A stretch of DNA of 64,000 nucleotides from Perkinsela sp. pyNocScin1. Its lineage: Eukaryota; Euglenozoa; Kinetoplastea; Prokinetoplastida; Perkinselidae. The stretch lies in contig CAXHTR010000007.1 in NCBI GenBank assembly GCA_964019655.1, positions 372,001 through 436,000 of the forward strand. The letters run 5' to 3'. Position 1 is the first letter of the stretch. Each line of letters opens with the position of its first letter. Below the pieces are notes generated by a model. The model saw nothing but the letters and a program-made list of their open reading frames with translations. It searched no databases and had not been told where the DNA came from. The position numbers were made by a program, and so were the translations under genes. This document shows positions 1-9,109 of the stretch, piece by piece.

Positions 1-907
1 CCTTCGTGCACTGTGCCAGTGTGGCCATGATGATGGGCCCAATTGTGACGTAGAGGTAGATCTCTTTCGCCGTATCTTTTCTGTCAGTGATGTACGAGAG
101 CGCTCCAGCGAGCTCGTGGTCCTCAAAGGGGTAGGCATGGGAGTCATAGTAGCAATCGTTTGATCCAGTGTTGATTTGGATGGTCGTGGCCTGGGGCACC
201 TGCATGAGCGACTTGACGCACTCGTATGCATCGCCGATTTTACTATACATGATTTTCTGTAACTGTGGGAGCTTCTGTAGCACAGCCATATCATCTGGAA
301 GAGCGTCGGTGCCTTCCATATCGAAGATGCGTAGCGTCTTGCACTTGGCAATGTTCTCAAGGTCTGCGTGCGTGAGCTTGTCGAAATCACATCGGTCAAA
401 ATTCAGGCGGAGCTCCTCGCACGGGTGCAGGTGCAGCACCTCAAAGTACTCTGGGTGGTACGCCGGCAGAATAATCCGCTGCCAGCGCTGCGTCGGGTCG
501 CTGAGGAGGGGGAAGAACTCCTCGAAGGGTCGGTCATGGCGGGTGTAGTTGGATTCCCGGCCAATCTTGGTGTACTTTTGTTCGATGCATATCGGTTGGA
601 AGATGTTGGACACGCGGTGTGTTTCGTCAATGTACTCCGGAGACTCTCCCCATGTGCACAGCCACTTCTTTTTCTTAGCGAACTGCGTAAGGCTAAGGAT
701 GCCTTCAATAGACAGGATGCTCTCAGTATTTGTGCTGAGGGTGGCTGGGCCACACTCTGCGGCGAGGAACAGGCTTTCGACGAGCACAGGCTGGTCATTC
801 TGGCTGTCGCAGAGTTCGCGCTCGGTAATACGCTGCATGCGCTCTTGATAGGACTCTTCATTTGTTGCTTTGGTTGGCTGTGTGGAGCTTTTACGTGATC
901 GCTTCAT
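1..907 (-). CDS. Family A RNI-like LRR protein, 3' end cut by window edge
   Basis: The reading frame opens at the ATG on 905-907 (MKRSRKSS) and stays open to the left edge of the window, so about 302 N-terminal residues are visible and the C-terminal LRR part is missing. It shows QRITERELCDSQ, QPVLVESLFLAA, the FAKKKKWLC block, a DETHR box, LHPCEELRLNF and an ENIAKCKTL segment in the order found in its neighbour at 3006-4343. Aligned Met and Gln positions near the edge fall at the same distance from the start in both genes, so the two are close paralogs without indels in this part. No leader or membrane segment is seen. Its biochemical role is unknown; a cytosolic LRR adaptor is an inference. 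Confidence 0.85.
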   Translation of the reverse strand, partial: MKRSRKSSTQPTKATNEESYQERMQRITERELCDSQNDQPVLVESLFLAAECGPATLSTNTESILSIEGILSLTQFAKKKKWLCTWGESPEYIDETHRVSNIFQPICIEQKYTKIGRESNYTRHDRPFEEFFPLLSDPTQRWQRIILPAYHPEYFEVLHLHPCEELRLNFDRCDFDKLTHADLENIAKCKTLRIFDMEGTDALPDDMAVLQKLPQLQKIMYSKIGDAYECVKSLMQVPQATTIQINTGSNDCYYDSHAYPFEDHELAGALSYITDRKDTAKEIYLYVTIGPIIMATLAQCTK

Positions 908-1040
908 TGGATGTGTGAAAATTCGAGGCGCTGGTGCATAAAATTTGTTTAGAAAGTGGGCGCCTTACGATTCTACTCCATTTCTCCTTTTCAGTACGAA
1001 GGAACAACCATAAACGTCTGTCCGCACAAATGTGATTGAG

Positions 1041-1486
1041 CTACCGTGAACGATCGTAGTCCCCGCTCCACAGCTCCTTCTGCTCTTTCTCGCCACTGTG
1101 AAGTAATTTTGCCTCGTCGTTCGGGAGAGTATTATGGCGCGGTTGGGTTCCGCGAAGCGCATGCAATCTATCTCGTGGAAGGCTTCCCGGTGGTTGTTGG
1201 GCTGGATCGATCACATCGGCACCCCTCTTCCACTTCGAGGAAAAAGCCACTTCGTCCTCTGATCAAACTTTGTGATGCCGAGGATGATATCTATCAAGGG
1301 GGTTTTGGAGGTGTTTGCCGATTTGAGGTTGACTATTCTGGTCGAAAGGAGACGATGAACAAGGACTGGCGATGCGTGGTGGCTAAGGATTGGTATCACG
1401 AGATTGGTGATGCGGGCAACTTTTGCCTCGTGTGATTCGCAAGGCCTCTCTCTCTCTCTTTCTTTGAGAGCGCGTGTCGAGGGCAC
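1041..1486 (-). pseudogene. Decayed relic of a family A LRR gene
   Basis: Two overlapping frames together keep the spacing of the family A N-terminal block. The frame from 1486 to 1211 reads ARITN, then SHHASPVLVHRLL and DIILGITKFDQRTKWLF, which parallel RITERE, SHNAQPVLVESLF and ESILSLTQFAKKKKWLC of intact genes. Near 1250 the similarity moves to another frame (RGADVIDPAQQ against WGADLIDETHR), so at least one frameshift has occurred. Nothing recognisable of the LRR part remains. It lies between the truncated gene at the window edge and the family B gene at 1988, so the tandem family A array once had an additional copy here. The assignment rests on eye alignment only. Confidence 0.6.
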
Positions 1487-1987
1487 AGATAACGCATACG
1501 CAAATATTCATCGCATAACCTCATCACTTTTGATGACAGAGGCATGGCACTCGAGTAAAAGAAGATTCTGCGCCATCGAGACCGGTGGCGTGGCAGCTTC
1601 TCATCATTCAGCAGAAACTGGAGAAATTTCCAGATATTGTGCTTTCGGATAACTCTTCCGGAGTTAAAAGTACAAGCCCCATACAACATGCGTCTAGTCG
1701 GTTGTTACAGGGCAGGAATACACGCTTCAAGTCCTTTGTGATCGACTATAAAAACCTGCGGTACATCAGGGATGTGTGATAAAGAAATGTTCTCTTTGCC
1801 AAGATCTTCTCTGCCAGAGCAGCACAATTAGCATGAGCTCATTCGAGAATGAAGTTTATCAAAAGCAATGAGATAATGTAGTGCCGTACGAACGATCCGG
1901 TAAATGATAAAAAATCGTATAAATTGACCTGTCTATGAATGCTGCTACCGTGAGCCGCAATATATTGATCAGATTTTTTCATTCTTG
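1487..1987. other. Intergenic stretch without recognised gene
   Basis: No coding frame with family similarity was found. A CT-repeat tract lies just to the left at about 1443-1465 and purine-rich DNA follows. Short frames here have no LRR or other recognisable motif. Confidence 0.5.
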
Positions 1988-2896
1988 TCACATAAGATAA
2001 GTCTCTTGTCTTAGAATCCTTCTTTCCTGTGGATGTGGATTTCCTGACTCATCAATGACAGCTGTCACACGGCTGGCCCATCCACCCACTCGAACCCTGG
2101 AAAAGTCCTTTGACACGACAGCTGTTCCACTAAATGCGTTGAAGGAGAGGTTTATTTCCACCTTGCGATGATGGAAATCTCTCATCGCAATACTACCAGA
2201 GAGCCCGTTGAACTGTAGGCAGACGGTTACTAGAGAATCTGGGAGATTGGAAAATTCCACTTCGCCAGAGAGTTTATTGCGGCTGAGGTTGAGATGGACA
2301 AGCTTCGGCGGGAGCTTGGACAAATTAATACTGCCTGAGAAAGAGTTTCCGTATGCATAGATATGCGTCAGGCCGCTTGGCAGGGCGCTGAGGTCGCCAC
2401 TGCGCCACAGGGCGCTGCCACTAAAATTGTTTTCTGTGATATCCAATTCCTCAAGAGCCATCGGTAGAGATGTTAAATCGAATGGGCCACAAATTCTTGT
2501 GTGCGTAATATCCAAGTACTTCAGGCACACAGGCAGCAAACTCGTCGTCAATGTTCCCTGAAGAGAGTGCTGATAAGAAAAATCTATTCGCTGTGTGCTT
2601 GGTGGGGTAAACTGAAACGACAATGACCCAGTGAGCGCATCGGTTGAACCATCATCCAAGCAGATCTCGGTGACCGTTCCATGGCTGTCGCACACAATAC
2701 CGGCCCACTCTTCGATATCAGTAAAAGCCCCATTTTCATCTTGATACGCCGCCTTAGACTCTTCAGAAAGGGTACTGACGAGCATTTCCATGAGCGTTTG
2801 ATCTGATAGGGAATCGTAGTCGAGGCGGCCGAGGGCAGGGTCAACAGACTGGACTGTGAGGCTGAGAAAAGAATTTGCCATTGTAAGAAATCTCAT
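1988..2896 (-). CDS. Family B secreted-type LRR protein
   Basis: This 302-residue protein has a hydrophobic N-terminus (MANSFLSLTVQS) followed by VDPALGRLDY, SLSDQTLMEML, YQDENGAFTDIEEW and AGIVCD, which make up the family B cap. Five to six LRRs of 23 residues follow, each beginning LPxxL and carrying N-FSGS or N-LSGE. The tail reads VIDESGNPHPQ, the family's DExG motif. Two ATGs are possible: 2896 (MRFLTM) and 2881 (MANSF). The second resembles the other leaders, and an AG that could accept a spliced leader falls between them. It is the only family B gene inside the family A array. Secretion and a ligand-binding role are inferred; no membrane anchor is visible. Confidence 0.85.
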   Translation of the reverse strand: MRFLTMANSFLSLTVQSVDPALGRLDYDSLSDQTLMEMLVSTLSEESKAAYQDENGAFTDIEEWAGIVCDSHGTVTEICLDDGSTDALTGSLSFQFTPPSTQRIDFSYQHSLQGTLTTSLLPVCLKYLDITHTRICGPFDLTSLPMALEELDITENNFSGSALWRSGDLSALPSGLTHIYAYGNSFSGSINLSKLPPKLVHLNLSRNKLSGEVEFSNLPDSLVTVCLQFNGLSGSIAMRDFHHRKVEINLSFNAFSGTAVVSKDFSRVRVGGWASRVTAVIDESGNPHPQERRILRQETYLM

Positions 2897-3005
2897 CAGA
2901 AAATAGTTTAAAAATAATTTGCTTTCGAGAGGAACGGCGATTGTAAGGGAAATAACACGGCAACCGCATTAAGAAGGTTCATTCCGAAGGCTTCGCCGAG
3001 CTACC

Positions 3006-4343
3006 TCATAGGGGCACAGGCTCTGTGTACTTCAGCGCGTGCCAGTTCGGTCGCTTATCCTTCCTATACTTTTCAATAGCTGCACGAGTAATCTTTGTCC
3101 CGCCTATGTCGACCACCCGCAGATTTCTACACTCTGCGACAATATCGAGCAGCTTGGCGTCGATATATTGACACTCCCAGAGTATCAAAGTGTGCAGATG
3201 CGCTGCGTTGGCCCGGATGATGGGAAGGAGCTCGCTTGTACTGAGGTACATATGATCTAGCTCGATCGATAGCAAGTTGGTGAACTTTGACAGATAGAAA
3301 AGCGATTGTGAGCTCATATTACTGTAGCTGAATCGAAGATGCCGGACGCTCCGCTGCAGGGTGGGGCTCATAAACATCAGGTACATGTGCTTGTCTTCGC
3401 CCTGTGGGTCGATCTCGTTCACATGAATGGCCTCCACTCGCGTACACTGTGCCAGTGTGGCCATGATGATGGGCCCAATTGTGACATAGAGGTAGATCTG
3501 TTTCGCAGTGTCTTTCCTGTCAGTGATGTACGAGAGAGCCCCTGCGAGCTCGTTGTCCGGAAAGGGGTAGGCATGGGAGTCATAGTAGACGTCACCTGAC
3601 GATGTGTTAATTTGGATCGTCGTGGCCTGGGGAACCTGTACGAGCGCTTCAACAGCTACATGCGCGCCTTCAATGATGTTATAAATGACATTTTGTAGCT
3701 GTGGGAGCTGCTGCAGCGCAGCCATGCTCTCAGCGGTAGCTTCAAAGTGCTCCATGTCGTAGAAGCGTAGCGTTTTACACTTGGCGATGTTCTCCAAGTC
3801 TGTGCGTGTCAGTAGAGGGCCATCTCGGCTACTGTACATTCGGAGCTCTTCGCAAGGGTGGAGATGCAGGAGCTCAAAGTAGATCGGATGATATTCTGGT
3901 AGGGTGATCCGCTGCCAGCGCTGCTTCGGGTCGCTGAGTAGCGCAAGAAATTCTTCGTGCGGGAGATCGATTTCCCAATCCTTCGACTCTCGGCCCAGCT
4001 TTTCCCACTTTTGCTCGAGGCATATTGGTCTGGAGATGTTGGAAACACGGTGTGTCTCGTCGACGTACTCTGGGCCCCAGACGCACAGCCACTTCTTTTT
4101 CTTGGCGAACTGTGTGAGACTGAGGATGCTTTCAATAGACAGGATGCTCTCGGCATTTGCATGAAGAGCGGATGGGGCACACTTAGCCGCGAGAAAGAGG
4201 CTTTCCACGAGCACAGGTTGGGCGTTGTGGCTGTCGCAGAGCTCGCGCTCGGTTATGCGCTGTATACGCTCTTGATAGGACTCCTCCTTTGTTGACTTTG
4301 GGGCTTCAGTTGGATTTGAGGAGCTCTTCGGGGATCGCTTCAT
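3006..4343 (-). CDS. Family A RNI-like LRR protein
   Basis: This is a complete 445-residue reference member of family A. A Lys/Ser-rich N-terminus (1-24) leads to ERIQRITERELCDSH (25-39), AQPVLVESLF (41-50), TQFAKKKKWLCVWGPE (77-92) and VDETHR (94-99). LHPCEELR lies near 161-168 and ENIAKCK near 184-190. The middle carries the AYPF...ELAGALSYI and RKDTAKQ motifs. The C-terminal half has RNI-like LRRs ending in a Cys-type unit (CQYIDAKLLDIVAEC) and a KRPNW tail near 430-434. There is no leader or membrane segment, so a cytosolic or nuclear site is likely. It is the closest neighbour in sequence to the truncated gene at 1-907. The four-lysine run could act in nuclear import but is flanked by hydrophobic residues. 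Confidence 0.88.
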   Translation of the reverse strand: MKRSPKSSSNPTEAPKSTKEESYQERIQRITERELCDSHNAQPVLVESLFLAAKCAPSALHANAESILSIESILSLTQFAKKKKWLCVWGPEYVDETHRVSNISRPICLEQKWEKLGRESKDWEIDLPHEEFLALLSDPKQRWQRITLPEYHPIYFELLHLHPCEELRMYSSRDGPLLTRTDLENIAKCKTLRFYDMEHFEATAESMAALQQLPQLQNVIYNIIEGAHVAVEALVQVPQATTIQINTSSGDVYYDSHAYPFPDNELAGALSYITDRKDTAKQIYLYVTIGPIIMATLAQCTRVEAIHVNEIDPQGEDKHMYLMFMSPTLQRSVRHLRFSYSNMSSQSLFYLSKFTNLLSIELDHMYLSTSELLPIIRANAAHLHTLILWECQYIDAKLLDIVAECRNLRVVDIGGTKITRAAIEKYRKDKRPNWHALKYTEPVPL

Positions 4344-4522
4344 TTTTTTGTATTAGAGACTGGTAAGACGTGTAAGAATAAGCTTTGTTTGAGATTTTAG
4401 TGTATTTCTACTTCTGCTTATCACAAAATTATGCTTTGCTGAAGCATTTGCGATGGAATACTGAAATTCGCTCTAAACTGCAGTTTGGCAGCACTCACAC
4501 ACTTACGAAGAAAATCATTCGC

Positions 4523-5881
4523 TTATTCATTTCCATCGCCACTACTGCCCTCTGCATCACTGCTCGAAATACTACTATCAGTATCTCTTGGTGCATAGCG
4601 GCGTGCCTTGTACGTCAGTACCTGCCAAAACGGCCGCTTCGCCTCCTTGTACTTCTCTATTGCCTCTACAGTCACCCCTGTCTCGAGAATGTCAATATTT
4701 CGTAGACGCTTGCAGCCCGCGATGGCCTCGAGCAGCGCATCTCCGACCTTGCTGCAGCCAGCTATGGTCACGCTCCGCAGAGTGTCCGCGCTGGCGCGAA
4801 TGATGCGACAGACGTGCTTCGTCGAGAGCCCCAGCGCATCAAAGTAAATTGACTGTAAGTTTCTGAACTTCGCGAGGTGAGACAGCGACTTTTTGTCAAA
4901 CCTCGTGCAGTGAAAGTACAGATGGCGAACGCTTTGCTGCATATTTGGGCTCATGAACAAGAAATAGATATCAAAGTCGTCTCCCATAAGGCCTTTGACG
5001 TCTTCAAGGAAAATGCTTTCGACATTTTTGAGTAAACCGAGGGCGGTGAATGCAATGGGCCCGACGATGGTCGAGAGATGCAGATGGCGAATTGTATCGT
5101 TTCGGGCAGAAATGTACGAGAGGGCATCGGATACCTCTCCGGCTACGAAAGGATACACAGGAGAACACATATCATCATTCAACCGCGAATCCGCTGTGCT
5201 CAACTGGAGCATGGTGAGGTGCTGGAAATGCTCGAGGAAATCAAAGACACACATTGCATGTCCACCTCGCGATACAATTTTCTCTAGATTTGGAAGAGAC
5301 TCGAGCAGGCGAAGATCTTCGGGATTGAAATCACCATAGTCAAGGTCTATGAGGCGAAGCGACGTGCACTTGACGATAGCTTCAAAATCCTCGCGCTCGA
5401 TCACGTCGAATCCCCCAAGCAGACGAAGCTCCTCGCATGGGTGCAAGTGGAGGAAGTCGAGGGAGTCGTCGTAGTACGAGCGTAAAGTTATTCGGTCCCA
5501 CTGCTGCTTCTCATCGCTGAGAAGGTCATGTATCTTCGCAGCGGAAATGTTCCGCATCCACTCTCTCCTGTCTTTTCTCTGAATACAGACCGGAGGCATA
5601 GTGTGCATAAGTCGATGCGTTTCGTCGACGAGCTCTGGGCCCCATGGGCAGAGCCATTTCTTTTTCTTGGCGAACTGAATGAGGTTAAGAATGGAGTCTA
5701 TTGAGAGAAACCCCTCGGCATTGGTTTTTGATCCAACTTCCAAAGCGATGAGAAGGTCCTCGACGAGCGCAGGCTGGGCGTAATGACTCTGCCGAATTTC
5801 GCGCTTGGTCACACGCTGGGCTTCGTTCATGGTGATTGTCGAGATAGGAATTGATTCAAAATGCGTTTCAAATCTTTGCAT
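4523..5881 (-). CDS. Family A RNI-like LRR protein
   Basis: 452 residues. It has the family blocks RVTKREIRQSHYAQP, ALVEDLLIAL, QFAKKKKWLCPWGPELVDETHR, an LSDEKQQWDRI segment, LHPCEELRLLGG and a C-terminal Cys-type LRR (GCSKVGDALLEAIAGC) with GVTVEAIEKYKEAKRPFWQ. The acidic, Ser-rich tail (DTDSSISSSDAEGSSGDGNE) is longer than in the gene at 3006. The first ATG is at 5881; an internal ATG at 5830 (MNEAQRV) is an alternative that matches the spacing of some paralogs. Only 42 bases separate its start from the 3' end of the gene at 5924, typical of tightly packed polycistronic units. The Ser/Asp tail has several possible casein-kinase-2-like sites, which is inference. Confidence 0.88.
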   Translation of the reverse strand: MQRFETHFESIPISTITMNEAQRVTKREIRQSHYAQPALVEDLLIALEVGSKTNAEGFLSIDSILNLIQFAKKKKWLCPWGPELVDETHRLMHTMPPVCIQRKDRREWMRNISAAKIHDLLSDEKQQWDRITLRSYYDDSLDFLHLHPCEELRLLGGFDVIEREDFEAIVKCTSLRLIDLDYGDFNPEDLRLLESLPNLEKIVSRGGHAMCVFDFLEHFQHLTMLQLSTADSRLNDDMCSPVYPFVAGEVSDALSYISARNDTIRHLHLSTIVGPIAFTALGLLKNVESIFLEDVKGLMGDDFDIYFLFMSPNMQQSVRHLYFHCTRFDKKSLSHLAKFRNLQSIYFDALGLSTKHVCRIIRASADTLRSVTIAGCSKVGDALLEAIAGCKRLRNIDILETGVTVEAIEKYKEAKRPFWQVLTYKARRYAPRDTDSSISSSDAEGSSGDGNE

Positions 5882-5923
5882 TTAATTTCATAAAAAGCAC
5901 AAATGTCACGACACACAGTTTTT

Positions 5924-7327
5924 CTACCCTTCTTGCACTTCTTCAGGTACACTACCATCTTCTGCACCCTCATCGCTACTGTCTTTGCCAGTGGCCCAGA
6001 GGAGCGATGTATACTCGGATGCCGAGTACGTCAAAACCTGCCAGAACGGCCGCTTTGCCTCCTTGTACTTCTCTATTGCCTCTGCAGTCACCCCTGTCTC
6101 GAGAATGTCAATACTCCGCAGGCTTTTGCATCTCGAAATGGAATCGAGAAGTGCATCTTTAATTCTGCAGCACCCAAACAGACTCAGGCTCTGCAGATTG
6201 TCAGCATTCGCCTCGATGATGCGACACATATGCCTCGTCGAGATGCCCAAGCCGCGAAAATCAATGGACCGCAGATTTGTGAACTTTGCGAGATGGGATA
6301 GCGCATTTTTGTCGAATTTTGTGCAGTTGAACTGCAGATGGCGCACACTTTTCTGGAGGTTTGGGCTCATGAATAGGAGATAGAGATCGAATCCAGTATA
6401 GGATATGGCGCTCATGTCCTCAACGAAAATGCTTTCGACATTTTTGAGTGAGCCGAGTGTGGCAAGCACGACAGAGCCGACAGTAATCGTTATGTAGAGA
6501 TGGTGAATGGTATCTTTTCGATCTGAAATGTACGAGAGCGCATCAGTGAGCTCAACAGGCTGAAATGGAAAAGAAGGATAGTTGATGTTTGTGTGGTTCG
6601 AGGCGTTCATCTGGAGCATTGCGAGATGCGGAAAATGTTTGAGCGCGTTGAAGCACGTCATTGCATGTGCGCCTAGGTTCGATACAAGTTTCTCCAAATT
6701 CGGCAAGCGCTCAAGCAGGCGCATGTCTTCGAGATCATACTCGTTAAAGTGCAGGTCGATAAGGCGGAGTGTCTTGCACTTGGCGATATTTTCAAAATCG
6801 CTGCGCTCATGCCGAAGTGTGAACTCGAGGGAAAAGAGGAGCTCCTCGCACGGATGCAGGTGGAGGTGCTCGAGGAACTGTGGGTCGAACTCATGAAAAA
6901 TGATTCGGTCCCACTGCTGCCTTTCATCGCTGAGAAGATCCAGTATATCTTCAGCACTTAAGTCCCCTCCGTTGATCCCGGTTGCTGTAAGGCTCCATTG
7001 GCTGCGTGGATGACCCTCGTTTGGCCCGAAACCGACTGGCGGAAGCATGTTTGATAGTCGATGGGTCTCGTCAACGAGCTCAGCGCCCCAAGGGCAGAGC
7101 CATTTCTTCTTCTTGGCAAACTGGATCAGGCTTAGAATGGATTCCATTGTGAGAAAGTTTGTATTATTTTTGCGTGATCCCGATTCCAAAGCCAAAAGAA
7201 GGTTTTCGACAAGCTCAGGCTGGGCGTAATGACTCTGCCGAATCTCGCGTTTCGTTAAGCTTCGGTACTCACTCATGGGACTCATTGAGGCCCCCGTCGC
7301 TTGATTTTGCGAATCAAGGATGCTCAT
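5924..7327 (-). CDS. Family A RNI-like LRR protein
   Basis: 467 residues from the ATG at 7327 (MSILDSQNQ). Family blocks are LTKREIRQSHYAQPELVENLL, QFAKKKKWLCPWGAELVDETHR, LSDERQQWDRI, LHPCEELLFSLEF and NIAKCKTLRLIDL. It also has SFPFQPVELTDALSYI, the SYTGFDLYLLFMSPN strand with SVRHLQFNCTKFD, and a C-terminal CCRIKDALLDSISRC unit with EAIEKYKEAKRPFWQ. The tail is acidic (SSDEGAEDGS). It is closest to the genes at 4523 and 7455, with which it shares SYTGFDLYLLFMSP or IYFLFMSP and the NAD/SADTLxSL segment, so these three look like recent tandem copies. Confidence 0.88.
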   Translation of the reverse strand: MSILDSQNQATGASMSPMSEYRSLTKREIRQSHYAQPELVENLLLALESGSRKNNTNFLTMESILSLIQFAKKKKWLCPWGAELVDETHRLSNMLPPVGFGPNEGHPRSQWSLTATGINGGDLSAEDILDLLSDERQQWDRIIFHEFDPQFLEHLHLHPCEELLFSLEFTLRHERSDFENIAKCKTLRLIDLHFNEYDLEDMRLLERLPNLEKLVSNLGAHAMTCFNALKHFPHLAMLQMNASNHTNINYPSFPFQPVELTDALSYISDRKDTIHHLYITITVGSVVLATLGSLKNVESIFVEDMSAISYTGFDLYLLFMSPNLQKSVRHLQFNCTKFDKNALSHLAKFTNLRSIDFRGLGISTRHMCRIIEANADNLQSLSLFGCCRIKDALLDSISRCKSLRSIDILETGVTAEAIEKYKEAKRPFWQVLTYSASEYTSLLWATGKDSSDEGAEDGSVPEEVQEG

Positions 7328-7454
7328 TGAATTCTATCAGATGGCACCAGTCCATTGCAAAGGAAAAACATATTGACAAAACGAAGAGCAGAAACTCTAT
7401 GAAATACAAGCGGAAAACGCAGGGCCAATGCTGAAAATTTGTCTACAGACGCAT

Positions 7455-8849
7455 TCACTCATTCTCATTCTGTGCACTACGACCTTTTACCTCTTCATCG
7501 CTACTTTCACTGCTACACGCATCGGCCTTCGGTGGGTGTCGGGGCGGTCTGTACGATATGACTTGCCAGAACGGACGCTTCGCCTCCTTGTACTTTTTTA
7601 CTGCCTCTTCTGTCACCCCAGTTCCACTGATATCAATATCTCGAAGGTTTTTGCAGCTTGCAATGGCTTCAAGAAGCCCGTGACGCACTTTGCTACAGTC
7701 TGAGACGATTAGTGTTCGCAGGTGATCGGCATTTGCATGAATTATACGGCAGACGTGCCTGGTAGAGACGCTCAAGCCTCGAAAATCGATCGTCCGTAGA
7801 TTTTTGAATTTTGCGAGATAGGAAAGCGCCTCTTTGTCAAATTTTATGCAGTTGAAGTGGAGATGACGGACACTTTGTTGAATGCTCGGGCTCATGAAGA
7901 GCAGGTAGAGGTCGAACCCGGTGTACGAAAGGGCACAGATGTCCGCAATGAAAATACTTTCGACGTGTTTGAACTGCCCGATCGTGGCGAATGCGATGGG
8001 ACCAACTGTGATTGATATATGCAGATGGCGTGTCGTCTCTGCTCTTTCCCGAATATAGGAAAGTGCATCCGTGAGGCAAAAATCCTCAAAGGGATATTCA
8101 GGGTCCTCAGGGTCAGCCTCGTTCGACGCGTTCATCTGGAGCATCGTGAGATGCGGAAACCGCTGCAGTGCATCGAGGCAGGTGAAAGCTTCATCGGATA
8201 GACCGTAAATAATTTTCTCCAAGTGTTGCAAGGGCTCCAGCAGGCGTATGTCGTCGGGATCATAACGGTTACAGTAAAGGTCTAAGAGACGAAGATCTTT
8301 GCACTTCGCAATCTGAGCAAAGTCTTCACGCTCTAGCTCCCCAAGTTCGAAATCCAGATGAAGTTCCTCACAGGGGTGCAGGTGGAGGAGCTCAAAGATC
8401 TCGTCGTCAATCTCACGAAGAATGATTCGGTCCCACTGCTGCTTTTCATCACTGAGATAATCGACGACCTCATCGCCCGAAATTTCAAATTCTTCTTCGC
8501 GATCGTACTCGCGGTAGAGGTCGGTCTTTTTGTGCTCAATACAAATCGGCAGGACAGTGTTCGACAGTCGGTGCGTTTCATCGATGAACTCTGGGCCCCA
8601 CGAACAGAGCCATTTTTTCTTCTTTGCAAACTGGATAAGATTGAGAACAGAGTCAATCGATAGGCTGCTGTGTGAGCTAGCGAGTGGTCCCACTTCCGAC
8701 GCAAGGAGAAGGTTTTCAACGAGTTCAGGCTGAGCATAGTGACTGTGCCGAATTTCGCGCTTGGTCACTCGTTCAGCTTCATTCAGTGCTTCAGTGGATG
8801 CTCGCATAGAGTCACTTGATGTTGGATACTGCTCTCTGGGGATACTCAT
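7455..8849 (-). CDS. Family A RNI-like LRR protein
   Basis: 464 residues starting at 8849 (MSIPREQYP). It carries RVTKREIRHSHYAQPELVENLLLA, QFAKKKKWLCSWGPEFIDETHR, LSDEKQQWDRI, LLHLHPCEELHL and DFAQIAKCKDLRLLDL. The LSYTGFDLYLLFMSPS strand is followed by SVRHLHFNCIKFD. The C-terminal Cys-type LRR is CSKVRHGLLEAIASC, followed by EEAVKKYKEAKRPFWQ and an acidic Ser-rich end. An acidic stretch (YREYDREEEFEISGDE) near residue 120 is longer than in neighbours. No leader or membrane segment is present. Confidence 0.88.
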   Translation of the reverse strand: MSIPREQYPTSSDSMRASTEALNEAERVTKREIRHSHYAQPELVENLLLASEVGPLASSHSSLSIDSVLNLIQFAKKKKWLCSWGPEFIDETHRLSNTVLPICIEHKKTDLYREYDREEEFEISGDEVVDYLSDEKQQWDRIILREIDDEIFELLHLHPCEELHLDFELGELEREDFAQIAKCKDLRLLDLYCNRYDPDDIRLLEPLQHLEKIIYGLSDEAFTCLDALQRFPHLTMLQMNASNEADPEDPEYPFEDFCLTDALSYIRERAETTRHLHISITVGPIAFATIGQFKHVESIFIADICALSYTGFDLYLLFMSPSIQQSVRHLHFNCIKFDKEALSYLAKFKNLRTIDFRGLSVSTRHVCRIIHANADHLRTLIVSDCSKVRHGLLEAIASCKNLRDIDISGTGVTEEAVKKYKEAKRPFWQVISYRPPRHPPKADACSSESSDEEVKGRSAQNENE

Positions 8850-9109
8850 TCAATTTCCTAAGAGAGAAAGCCGATTCAGAAAGAAAAGTTAACGTGAAAC
8901 AGTAAAATGAAGAAGAGGACTTCACAGATTTAATGCATCGGTGCACACAGAATGTAATCTATCACCCACCCCCCATGAGTGCTCTGCAAAGATGGTGGAA
9001 ACGGACCGGAAGCCGTCAGTAGCTAGGGATCGCAAAGATCAAAATCAGGTCAGATCTTGCTGCGCATGGCAGTAGTCGTTCGATCCAATGAGATTAAGGC
9101 AATGTGCAG

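Noticed and set aside
368-898. 176-codon plus-strand frame
   Set aside because: It is antisense to the truncated family A gene, whose frame carries the family motifs.
3900-4343. F-box in the family A N-terminus
   Set aside because: The RNI-like LRRs suggested it, but the conserved block (RITERE, QPVLVESLL, FAKKKKWLC) does not match the F-box pattern of LPxE and spaced hydrophobic residues.
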